DNA of 21,725 bases from Lojkania enalia (taxonomy: Eukaryota; Ascomycota; Dothideomycetes; Pleosporales), in contig ML986938.1 of NCBI GenBank assembly GCA_010094045.1, positions 1-21,725 of the forward strand. Reading direction: 5' to 3'. Numbering within the stretch: position 1 is the first letter of the stretch; the number at the start of each line of letters is the position of its first letter. Below, in pieces: positions 1 through 9,424 of this stretch. The translations under genes and the position numbers were made by a program. The notes below the pieces were generated by a model, which was given only the letters and a program-made list of their open reading frames with translations, ran no database searches and was not told the DNA's origin.

Positions 1-141
1 ACTATAATCTATTTATAATCGTCTAATTATATAAGAGTAGGTTTTATATAATATTTTAAACCTATAATAACTCTTATAATATTAATAATATCTATCTAAA
101 AGCCTATCTTATTAAAGTTGTAAATATTATTATTATATATA
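1..141 (-). mobile_element. Family-1 pogo/Fot1-like transposon, middle part (interrupted by the copy at 142-1990)
   Basis: This is the continuation of the minus-strand element whose 5' part lies at 1991-2548; its remainder runs off the left edge of the window. It matches, in reverse complement, the stretch around 698-840 of the copy at 142-1990, covering the codons around the first catalytic aspartate of the transposase (reverse complement of AACTTTAATAAG near 110-121, where Asp has become Asn). It is interrupted at 140-141, the TA dinucleotide that was duplicated (again at 1991-1992) when the 142-1990 element inserted. Almost no CpA or TpG remains, so it is RIP-mutated and non-functional. 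Confidence 0.9.
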
Positions 142-208
142 ATATATTCTACTATTAAAGCGGCTAAACTATCGAAGCGGCTACTTTTTCTTAGTATTAT
201 AAATACTA
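142..208. repeat. Left TIR of the 142-1990 element with two 17-bp repeats
   Basis: Reverse complement of 1924-1990 with scattered transition differences. Inside it, ACTATTAAAGCGGCTAA (151-167) is followed directly by ACTATCGAAGCGGCTAC (168-184). Such short direct repeats in a terminal repeat are plausible transposase-binding sites (inference). The conserved stretch CTTTTTCTTAG follows. Confidence 0.9.
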
Positions 209-218
209 CGTACGAACT

Positions 219-1907
219 ATAATAAATCTACAATATAACCTTCTATTAATTTAATAAGAAGGTAGAATTAAGCTTATCTTATAGGCGTATAAATTAGGCT
301 AGTTTAAGAGCGTATAATATACTACTATAGCTTTTAATATATAATATTAACAACTCTCTATTTAACTTTATAGAATCGCGTTTCGCTCTTATATATAACT
401 AAATTACTAGAAGCTTATAGTAATTAAAAAATAAACAATTGTATAATATATTCTTAACCTTAATTTATAAGGATTTACGCCCCGGCTATATAAGGTAGTA
501 GATATAGTAGATAAACTATTATGCGTATATAGTAGAATATCTATAGAAAAGAATTAGTCTAAACGATTTATAGCGTATATAAATAAGCTTAAAATAGCCT
601 TTAATTAAGTAAAGGATTGCTAAAGAATAAAATAAGAAAATCTAGAGGTTATTAATATATAGTTTAAACTTGTATAGAATATAATTATAAAATATAGTAT
701 ATATAATAATAATATCTACAACTTTAATAAGATAGACTTTTAGATAGATATTATTAGTATTATAAAAGTTGTTATAGATTTAGAATATTATATAAAATCT
801 ACTCTTATATAGCTAGATAATCGCGAGTAGATTATAGTTATCTAGAGTATCTATACTACTATATACACGATTCTACTATTTATTATTTATAAAGAACGCG
901 TTTATATCTCTATATAATATAAAAAAGTAGATATACTATATAATTGGAAAATTTCAGTCTCTAAGAACGGTTGGATAAATAATACGCTTAGTTTTAAGTA
1001 GCTAAAGTACTTTAATAAGTATATAAAGATACGTTAGATAGAGTTATATAGGCTACTTATTTTAGACAGCTATAAAAGCTACCTTAACTAGAAATTTAAA
1101 GATTATTACCTTATATAAAAGATCCTAACGCTTTATATACCTTCTTATTTATTATATATACTTTAGCCTCTTAATATAGTTTACTTTTTACTATTAAAGC
1201 TAAAGTACTTATAATATATATAAGACTTAGCGCGCTAACGCGTCTACTATATTAATAAAGAAGGCTTCCTTCTAGCCTTTAAGAACGCGTTTTTTAACAT
1301 ATTTACATATAAGAACTATTAAAAGGCCTTTAAAGTAATAGAAATTATTTCTCTAAATATATAGGTTATATTAAATCGCCTTAATATATAACTACATACC
1401 CTACTAGAACTACTTCTATAAGAAGACTTCTAGTAGTCTAAAACTCTAAATAATATATATAAATTTGGGTTACAATTAATACTTATATAAAAGTTCTTTA
1501 TATAATTACTAAAAGAGGTATAAGAAGGATTCTTATAGTTTATAAAAGGTACTAAGTTAATACTATATTAGAATATATTTCTTTAAGCTCGTAACTTTAA
1601 GCTTAAAAGGTAATTAGAAGAAGTAACTAAATATAAAATATATAAAAGAAAGTATATTTAATATAGTAGTATAGTATTATATAGTAAGAGATCTTTATAT
1701 ATAGCTGCTAAAGTATTTATAAACTCTTAGCCCTTTAAGAAGACTCGTAGTACTAATACTTAAGAAAGGGCTTAACCAGCTTAACGCTACTATAGTAACT
1801 ATAGTAAGACTAGATATAACGCTTATACGTACTAAAAGGATAGTAGGGAAAATTCTAAATTAGATAAAAGTATATTATATATAGAATCTCTTATTAGTAT
1901 TAAGTAA
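219..1907 (+). pseudogene. RIP-degraded pogo/Fot1-type DDE transposase
   Basis: One frame of about 562 codons would have encoded the cut-and-paste transposase. The start is probably the former ATG now read ATA at 219 or 222; the end is TAA at 1905-1907, shared by all copies. Reading through stops, the N-terminal third looks like the helix-turn-helix DNA-binding part (AFNIQYQQL near 321-350). The DDE core follows: first catalytic residue Asn instead of Asp at 726-728 (NFNK), second Asp kept at 1065-1067 (LILDS), third Asn instead of Asp at 1173-1175 (PLN), giving a DD35D spacing typical of Fot1 elements. A C-terminal CX2CX4HX4C knuckle (1791-1832) has all four ligands as Tyr. Many in-frame TAA/TAG replace CAA, CAG and TGG. 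Certainly dead. Confidence 0.93.
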
Positions 1908-1923
1908 ATTAACTTTTTATATA

Positions 1924-1990
1924 TAGTATTTATTATACTAAGAAAAAGTGGCCGCTTTAATAGTTTAGCTACTTTAATAGTAGAATATAT
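1924..1990. repeat. Right TIR of the 142-1990 element
   Basis: Inverted copy of 142-208, ending GTAGAATATAT immediately before the TA duplication at 1991-1992. The 17-bp double unit is present in inverted form with C-to-T and G-to-A differences from the left end. Confidence 0.9.
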
Positions 1991-2548
1991 TACTATATTT
2001 TATAATTGTATTCTATATAAGTTTAAATTATATATTAATAACCTCTAGATTCTCTTATTTTATTCTTTAGTAATCCTTTACTTAATTAAAGGCTGTTTTA
2101 AGCTTATCTATACGCGTTATAAATCGTTTAAGCTAATTCTTTCCTATAAGTATTCTATTACGTACGCCTAATAGTTTATCTACTATATCTACTACCTTAT
2201 ATAGCCGGGGCGTAAATCCTCGCAAATTAAGGTTAAGAATATATTATACAATTGTTTATTCTTCGGTTACTATAAGCTTCTAGTAATTTAGTTATATATA
2301 AGGGTAAAATGCGATTCTATAAAGTTGAGTAGAGAGTTATTAATATTATACGTTAAAAGTTATAGCAGCGCGTTGTACGCTTTTAAACTAGCCTAATTTA
2401 TACGCCTATAAGATAAGCTTAATTCTACCTTCTTATTAAATTAATAGAAGGTTGTATTGTAGATTTATTATAGTTCGTACGTAGTATTTATAATACTAAG
2501 AAAAAGTAGCTGCTTCGATAGTTTAGCCGCTTTAATAGTAGAATACGT
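1991..2548 (-). mobile_element. 5' part of a family-1 transposon, inserted in a Copia element
   Basis: Minus-strand element end: the TIR occupies about 2482-2548 and reads outward GTAGAATACGT, followed by TA (2549-2550). On the minus strand it covers the 5' terminus and the first ~160 codons of the transposase (former start ATA, complement of 2469-2471). It continues at 1-141 beyond the inserted 142-1990 copy. On its right side the sequence changes abruptly to a Copia reverse transcriptase, so this element jumped into that retrotransposon. Together with the opposite-orientation copy at 142-1990 it forms a long inverted repeat. Confidence 0.92.
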
Positions 2549-5500
2549 TATACCGTATAAAGTTATTAATAATAGGCTAATAGTTAGGTTTAGCTTCTAA
2601 CTTATTCTTTAAATTGTAGAAGACTATATAAGAATCTCCTTCTTCTCCTTATCTAAATACCCTATAAATATAAGTTGTAACTTTTCGTATAGTTTTATTA
2701 ATTTCCCTTTAACTTTATATATAAGTTAAAAGTTAAAGATTTATCTCTTATAAACTAATAGATTATACGGGAGTACTTTAAATATACTATTTACGATTAG
2801 ACTCTTTATTTCTATACGGTCTAATTCTTTAAATAGTTTCTTAGATGTTATAATTATACCATCTATATAGAGCTTAATTACTAGTATATAATCTTCCTTT
2901 TCCTTTTAGGTTAGGAAGGTTATAGCCTATATAGAATTCTTACGCGGTCTCCCTTAACCTCTTTTAACTAACTATAGTTCTAGTTCTAGTTTATACGATA
3001 AATCTAATACTACTTAAGAGGCTGTTTTATATAGTCTATTAGTTAGGGCTAGTTACTTATATAAGTAATCTCTCCTTTATACTTATAGAGGGCCCCTTTA
3101 TATAAGCGCTAGTTTATCTAGATTTAGTAGTTCTTATATAAGTTTATCCTCGTCTTTTATATAATAATACAGCCTAACTTATATATAGTAGAACCTATCT
3201 AAACTATTCTCTATCTTAATAATAATATCTTAGGCTTTAATCTTATTTACTATATATAGTTCTATCTATTCTTTCTTCTCTTACTATATCTTTACTTTAG
3301 AACTAAATAGAAGATTTAGGACTTTATATATTATTAAACTATTCTGGGTGTTAATTATATAATTAATATTAACCTTTACCCTCTTACTTTAAAGTATCCT
3401 TATTATCTTTTATATAGTATTAGCTTATATAATAATATCGGGGGATAGTATAGAGTCTATATTAATTTTTAGATATATTCTAAATATAAGTAATATAGGT
3501 ATAAGACTATTTAGTTCTACTATATTATTCAGGGCTTTAATAACTATTTATAATACTAACTTATTATCTATATAATTATCTAATTCTATATAGAGGATAT
3601 TATATATATATAATAATAGTATATATACGCGCTTAATCTTCTCTATAGTCTAGTAGGCCTCTACTAGTATTTATTAATATATTACTCCTATAATCTTTAT
3701 ATAATTCTAGAAGTCTTTAAATATAAAGTTTATATTAGGGTTATATATAATATAATTAGGTAGGCCTTAGTATATATTAATTTAGTATTTATAAAGCGCG
3801 TCTTAAGTATCTCGTGTAGATATTAATTTTAAAAAAGTTGCTACTTAGAATAATATATCCGCGTCGATTATATATAGTATATTTTAGTTGCTAATTTATA
3901 TAATATTAATTACTATCTTATAATTAAAGTACGAATTATCCTTAATTATAAATTTAAATCTTTATAGTACTAGATCGTATAGCTAATATATATAGTAGAA
4001 CTTCTTAATCTCTTTAAATACGGAGAGATTAACGTTATATCTAGTATTCTTAAATATTACGTAGAGTTATTCTATATAAAAATAGTTAAATCTCCTATAT
4101 AGTTGTCGAAGTTTATATTTAGTAAAGAAGGATATTAATTCCTCCTTTCGTACGTTAAAGAATAGATAACCCTATTTTTATATAACTAAGATAGTATTCC
4201 TATTACTTTGTATAATTATATTCTATACGTTATTAAAGTATATATTTATTTAGTCTACGTCTACTAGAAATAGTAGAAATAGTATTAGAGTATCTAGGAT
4301 ATAATATATTATATTACTAACTAGGTTAGTAATTTATATAGTACCGATTAATCCTATTAATCCTTGTCCTCTAAAGCTAATACTCTCCTTCTTTAATATC
4401 TAGTCTACTTTTATATAAGAGAATTCTTATAGGTATACTTTAAGTTATAACTTTCTAACAGTAGAAATCCTTACTACGCTAGTATTCTATAGTTTACCTT
4501 AGTATACTATATAATATTAGTCCTTAAGAATAAATTGTTCTATATATCCTTTAGGTTCTAGATTATAGATATCCTCTACTATCGCATAGTAGAGAAATGT
4601 AGTAGTAGTAAGGTAGTTAACAATCTCCTCACCTTCCTTTTTATCTAAGTTATTATCATCGTGCGACTTCTCTTCCTCCTACTCTAGTTTACCTTTATAT
4701 TCCTAGATATACGCGCTTACCTTCTTATATATTAGTATCTTATTATAAAATCCTTTATATAAAGAGATATACTAGCGTTTTATACGAGATTAATCCGTAT
4801 AAGAATAATTTATTAACTAGTACCCTTCCTTATAATAGATAAAGCATTATTTTAATCGTATAGAGGAGTATAATCCTCTATATCCCCTTTAACTTCTCCT
4901 ATATTATTAAAAGCCACGCGTATAAAATAAATTATATCTTCTATTAGTATAGTATATATTCTAGGGTTTATTTATAAATATATTATTCTATTAGTTAATT
5001 AAAACTTAGAGTACTACTTAGAGATTACTAAATAGTACCTTATATATAGGCTTAATTAAGAATATAGCTTATTTAAGCTTAGGTTATCCTCAGTATACTT
5101 ATACGATAGTAGTATAAAGCGGTATCTTACCTTAGAATTATAGACTAAAAGCTCTCTATATAAGAGTAAGTTTATTAATTATAGCTTTAAGGGCTTCGTA
5201 TAGAGTTTTTATAGGGTTCTTCTACTTAATTTATATAAAGCTTATTATTATCTAATCTATCTAATATTAGTTATAATTTATGTTAGTATTAAAGTAATTG
5301 CTAAACTGTTCGTATAGGACCTTTTATATCTTTTTAAGGCCGATATTATAAAGGTAGAATATATATACGCGGCCCTTAAGGATATTAGAAAAGATACTTA
5401 TATATAAGGTCTTATAGATAGTAAGGTATTAGTAGAGCTTAATAAATACTATAACCTTATTAGCTAGAATATTATATAGTTGCCCTATATAGTTATTCTT

Positions 5501-6062
5501 CTTCTTCTAGGCCTTCTAGAATTGTATAACCTTCTTAGGTATAAGGTTTTCTACTATAATATCTTATATAGGTAGGAGTTAGTATAAATTATATAGAGAT
5601 TAGATTATAGATAGTTATACTAGTTATAGAAGAAGTATTAGATCTATAAGTAGTTTATATAGAGATATCTTTTGTAGTATTAAGATTAGTAATAGTAGTA
5701 ATAGCTTTATACGACGCTCTGTTAGAATAGTAAATATATATTCTCCTTTTATAAGTCTATATAATATAGTAGCCTCTATTATATCCTTCTTAAAACTTAT
5801 ACCCTTATTCTATAGGGTAGCTATTAGTTCTCGTAGAAATAGTTAGCTAAAGTTTCTAAAGTATATAAGCTCCTAGTCTATAAAATCGCCTTAAAAGTTC
5901 TTAAGGGTTTATATACCTATTACGCTTAACGCGTAAAGTTCTATAATTAAGTTAGCTATATATAAATTAAGCTTCTTCTTAAGTATATCTTCTAATAGTT
6001 CAATCTTATCCACCCAGTCCTTAATATTTATCTACTCTACTAGGGTCTTTATTAAGATACCT
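2549..6062 (-). mobile_element. Ty1/Copia-like LTR retrotransposon, internal fragment
   Basis: A RIP-mutated retroelement on the minus strand. Integrase lies upstream of reverse transcriptase, the order that defines Copia rather than Gypsy. No LTR is visible. The left edge is the insertion of the family-1 element at 2548; the rest of the RT and RNase H must lie left of the window. The right edge (about 6063) is an abrupt join to a truncated family-1 copy without TIR or LTR, i.e. a rearrangement junction. About 3.5 kb of the element is preserved. Confidence 0.85.
2551..6062 (-). pseudogene. Degraded Copia gag-pol polyprotein (gag side, pre-integrase, integrase, start of RT)
   Basis: Translated on the minus strand through stops. 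From about 6040 to 5300 there is a helix-rich gag-like part (IKDWVDKIELLEDILKKKL). Around 4600-4190 is the gag-pre-integrase region (VDVDQINIYFNNVQNI). Near 4110-4070 the integrase zinc-binding motif reads LYRRFNYF where fungal Copia proteins have LHRRFGHP, with His turned to Tyr. The integrase core follows (YKIVINII near 3920-3900, catalytic Asp now Asn; FKDFQNYIKIIGV further on). Next comes the post-integrase linker with RGRPRK near 2960, and the start of RT (PYEKLQLIFIGYLDKEKKEIL, then STIQRIS, near 2700-2590). The chain is cut at 2551 within RT by a transposon. Several frame changes are possible; I did not track each. The family call rests on these motifs and their order. Confidence 0.82.
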
Positions 6063-6068
6063 ATAAGA
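6055..6068. other. Rearrangement junction: Copia fragment joined to truncated transposon
   Basis: Left of about 6063 the minus strand reads as Copia gag. From about 6063 the plus strand matches the 142-1990 element from its position 1421 onward at a constant offset of 4642. Neither element has a terminus here and no target duplication is apparent, so this is probably a deletion or non-homologous join. Confidence 0.75.
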
Positions 6069-6632
6069 CTTTTAGTAGTCTAAAACTCTAAGTAATATAT
6101 ATAAATTTGAGTTACAATTAATACTTATACGAAAGTCTTTTATACAATTACTAAAAGAGGTATAAGAAGGATTCTTACAGCTTATAAAAGGTGCTAAGTT
6201 AATACTATATTAGAATATACTTCTTTAAACTTGTAATTCTAAGCTTAAATAGTAATTAGAAGAAGTAACTAAGTATAAAACGCGTAAAAGAAAGTATATT
6301 TAGTATAGTAGTATAGTATTATATAGTAAGGGATCTTTATATATAGCTGCTAAAGTATTTATAAACTCTCAGCCCTTTAAGAAGACTTATAGTACTAATA
6401 CTTAAGAAAGGGCTTAACCAGCATAACGCTATTATAGTAACTGTAGTAAGACTGGATATAACGCTTATATGTGCTAAAAGGATAGTAGGGAAAATTCTAA
6501 ATTAGATAAAAGTATATTATATATAGAATCTCTTATTAGTATAAAGTAAATTAACTTTTTATATATAGTATTTGTTGCGCTAAGAAAAAGTAGTTACTTT
6601 AATAGTTTAGCCGCTTCGATAGTAGAATATAT
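6063..6632 (+). mobile_element. Family-1 transposon, 5'-truncated (last ~570 bp)
   Basis: Matches 1421-1990 of the complete copy without indels. It contains the C-terminal third of the transposase (frame ending TAA at 6547-6549) and the right TIR (about 6566-6632), followed by TA at 6633-6634. The first ~1280 bp are missing at the junction near 6063. The knuckle region (near 6433-6475) keeps more ancestral bases than the 142-1990 copy: CX2C reads Tyr..Cys, a Gly codon is intact, and the last ligand is still TGC. The copy is therefore less mutated or younger. It is inserted in the minus-strand family-1 copy that follows. Confidence 0.9.
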
Positions 6633-7969
6633 TAATTATAACCTAAATTTATATATATTATTTAGAATTTTAGACTATTAGGAGTCTTCTTATAAAAGTA
6701 GTTCTAGTAGGATATATAGTTATATATTAAGATAATCTAATATAATCTACGCATTTAGAGGAATAATTCCTATTACTTTAAAGGCTTTTTAATAGTTCTT
6801 ATACGTAAATATATTAAAAAATACGTTCTTAAAGGCTAGAAGAAAGCCTTCTTTATTAATATAGTAGACGTGTTAGCGCGCTAAGTCTTATATATACTAT
6901 AAGTACTTTAGCTTTAATAGTAAGAAGTAAACTATATTAAGAGGCTAAAGTATATATAATAAATAAGAAGGTATATAAAGTATTAGAATCTTTTATATAA
7001 GGTAGTAATTTTTAAATTCCTAGTTAAGGTAGCTTTTATAGCCGTCTAAAATAAGTAGCTTATATAACCCTACCTAACGCATTTTTATATACTTATTAAA
7101 GTACTTTAACTACTTAAAACTAAGCGTATTATTTATCCAGCTATTCTTAGAAACTGAAATTTTCTAATTATATAGTATATCTACTTCTTTATACTATATA
7201 AAAATATAGACGCGTTTTTTATAAATAATAAATAGTAGGGTTATATATATAGTAGTATAGATACTCTAGATAACTATAACCTACTTATAATTACCTAGCT
7301 GTATAAGAGTAGGCTTTATATAATATTCTAAACCTATAACAACTTTTATAGTACTAATAATATCTATTTAAAAGCCTATCTTATTAAAGTTGTAGATATT
7401 ATTATTATATATACTATATTTTGTAATTATATCCTATATAAGCTTAAACTACGCGTTAATAACCTCTAGATTCTCTTATTTTATTCTTTAGTAATCCTTT
7501 ACTTAATTAAAGGCTGTTTTAAGCTTATCTATACGCGTTATAAATTATTTAAACTAATTCTTTCTTATAAATATTCTACTATATACGCCTAATAGTTTAT
7601 CTACTATATCTACTACCTTATATAGCTGGGGCGCAAATCCTCGCGAATTAAGGTTAAGAATATATTATACGATTATTTATTCTTTAGTTACTATAAGCTT
7701 CTAGTAATTTGGTTGTATATAAGAGCGAAACGCGATTCTATAAAGTTGAGTAGAGAGTTGTTAATATTATATATTAAAAGCTATAGCAGCGCGTCGCATA
7801 CTTTTAAACTAGCCTAGTTTATACGCCTATAAGGTAAGCTGAATTCTACCTTCTTATTAAATTAATAGAAGGTTGCGTTGTAGATTTATTATAGTTTATA
7901 TATAGTATTTATAATACCAAGAAAAAGTGGCCGCTTCGATAGTTTAGCCGCTTTAATAGTAGAATATAT
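6633..7969 (-). mobile_element. Family-1 transposon, first 1337 bp (3' part missing)
   Basis: Minus-strand copy collinear with positions 142-1478 of the complete copy. Its 5' TIR is at about 7903-7969, reading GTAGAATATAT, and TA (7970-7971) follows. On the left it is interrupted by the plus-strand copy ending at 6632, with TA 6633-6634 as one side of that insertion's duplication. The missing ~510 bp of its 3' end should lie left of that insertion but are gone, so the deletion that created the 6063 junction probably removed them. Confidence 0.9.
6635..7892 (-). pseudogene. RIP-degraded Fot1-like transposase, C-terminus missing
   Basis: Former start ATA at 7890-7892 (complement), the same position relative to the TIR as in the other copies. 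The DNA-binding part, first catalytic position (Asn for Asp; plus strand ATCTTATTAAAGTTG near 7376-7392), second Asp (kept as LILDGYKS; complement near 7046) and third position (Asn) are all collinear. The frame is cut at 6633 by another copy of the same family, before the C-terminal region with the CCHC knuckle. In-frame stops arise from former Gln and Trp codons. Confidence 0.88.
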
Positions 7970-9337
7970 TAGTATACTTTATACTATTTATTTATATCTA
8001 ATTATACTCTAAATTAGTATATTATAGCTTAAATTTCCTTCTTATTATTCTTTTTAATAATAATTATCTCTTCTTATACTTTAATTAGAGTTACTTATAC
8101 TTAAATCCGCCTTTTTTTCTACTATTTTTATTTTATTATTACTTTATTTACTTTTTAAAAGCTAATAATTTTATTATATATTAACCCGATCTAATATATT
8201 ATTTTTATAGAACTTTTATTAAGCTAATTTAGCTTCTTTATAATAGAAGCTAGTAAAAAGCTTATATTCTTTTAAATCTAATTATAAATTAATATTAATT
8301 AAACTTCTAGCTCGCGCGTATTATTTAATATTTTTACTTCTTATAGAGTATTATTTTATACTAGTAGTATTAGTATATAAAGCCTTATATTAAACTTTAA
8401 AAGTACTACTTTTAGATTAGATAAGATTAAACTAGCTTCTTAAAAGCTGATATAGATATTATCCTTTATAATTAATATATTAAAAGTAGCTTTAAAAGCT
8501 AAAAAGAACTTATATTTTATAATATAGTTAATATAATTATATACTAAAACTAAGATTTAATTTCTATATATATATTTTAATAGTAAAAAATAGCCTATAT
8601 CTAGTAGCTATAATAGGTATAATAAATAAACTAGTATATAGAATAGAATAATACTCTATTCCTTATAGAGTTTCTAGAAATTAAATAAGTTATAGCTGTT
8701 ATAACTATTAAAAATTAGTAGTTAACACGTATCTATTATATAATCTTTTATATACCTATAAAAGTACTTTAACTATTTAATACTAAGTTTATTTATTATC
8801 TAGCCGTTCTTACTAACTATAATAGCCTAGTTTTTAAGTATATTATTACCTTCGTACTAGATAGAGAGATAGTAGTAGCTAGTAATAATAATAAAGAGTA
8901 GGAGTACTTAGCTAGTAGTATTAATTCTCTAAATTACTAAAATCTATTTATAATTATCTAATTAAATTACCTTTAAATAATTATATCTTTCTATATCTAG
9001 AATAACTACTTATAATAAAATAATATCTATTTAAAAGCTAGATTTATTAAAGTTATATATATTTTTATTTATAATATTATACTTTTCTTTAATATACTAT
9101 ATAAGCTTAAACTAACTTTTAATTATTTTAGAATCTTTGTATAGAACTTTCTAATAATTATAAGACTAATTTAGACGTATCTTAAACTTAGGAGTATATT
9201 TAATAAAGTTCCTAAACTAATATATATTAATCTAGCTTATACTATATTTAGTAAGTAAATTATTAACTATATCTTATATAGTAGTTAAAGTAGGTATAAA
9301 TTCTCGTAAATCTAGATTAAATATATATTAAATAATA
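7970..9337 (-). mobile_element. Family-2-like pogo transposon, most of the transposase (continues at 11210)
   Basis: A pogo-class element diverged from family 1, clearly homologous to the family-2 copy nested inside it (9338-11209), for example around 8590-8650 against 10150-10210. Its 3' end is lacking on the left, about 200 bp short by comparison with the nested copy, where a family-1 element begins at 7969. On the right it is interrupted at TA 9336-9337 by the nested copy and resumes at 11210. It is more thoroughly depleted of CpA and TpG than the nested element, fitting an older insertion. Confidence 0.8.
7972..9337 (-). pseudogene. RIP-degraded pogo-type transposase (older family-2 relative)
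   Basis: On the minus strand the three DDE positions can be placed in one register: first at 9046-9048 (Asn), second at 8707-8709 (Asn, in FNSYNSY), third at 8599-8601 (Asp kept, LLDIG). Spacings of 113 and 36 codons are identical to those in the family-1 transposase, which supports common descent and a DD35D core. Two of three catalytic acids are lost and many stops interrupt the frame. The C-terminal tail is truncated on the left, so presence of a CCHC knuckle cannot be judged. Confidence 0.78.
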
Positions 9338-9381
9338 ACGTACTATATAAGTAAGCTAATTACCTAAGCGAGCTAATTATA
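9338..9381. repeat. Left terminus of the family-2 element with two 17-bp repeats
   Basis: TAAGTAAGCTAATTACC (9348-9364) is followed directly by TAAGCGAGCTAATTATA (9365-9381). The inverted counterpart is at 11166-11199. The same period and an AAGC core occur in the family-1 and family-3 ends. Confidence 0.85.
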
Positions 9382-9424
9382 ATACTAAAACTATACTAAA
9401 ATCGCGACTACTTTTCGCAAAATA

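Larger units (their letters stand above)
142..1990 (+). mobile_element. Complete family-1 pogo/Fot1-like DNA transposon, 1849 bp
   Basis: This is a structurally complete Tc1/mariner-superfamily element. Imperfect TIRs of about 67 bp (142-208 and 1924-1990) begin ATATATTCTACTATTAAAG and contain two tandem 17-bp units (151-184). The flanking TA (140-141, 1991-1992) is the expected target duplication, and joining the flanks restores the sequence of an uninterrupted sister copy near 7400-7420. The interior is one transposase frame. Exactly the same length is found for the copies at 14633 and 16840. Fungal elements of similar size and class include Fot1 and Molly; whether this is one of them cannot be decided here. 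RIP has destroyed the coding capacity. Confidence 0.95.

Noticed and set aside
142..1990. Bacterial insertion sequence
   Set aside because: The TA duplication, the pogo/Fot1 DD35D core with CCHC tail, and RIP-type mutation are fungal features; no bacterial gene context exists.
2551..6062. Degraded host gene on the minus strand
   Set aside because: The order gag-like region, HRRFGHP-type motif (as YRRFNYF), integrase core, linker, then RT start is that of a Copia polyprotein; no intron-exon gene structure is needed to explain it.
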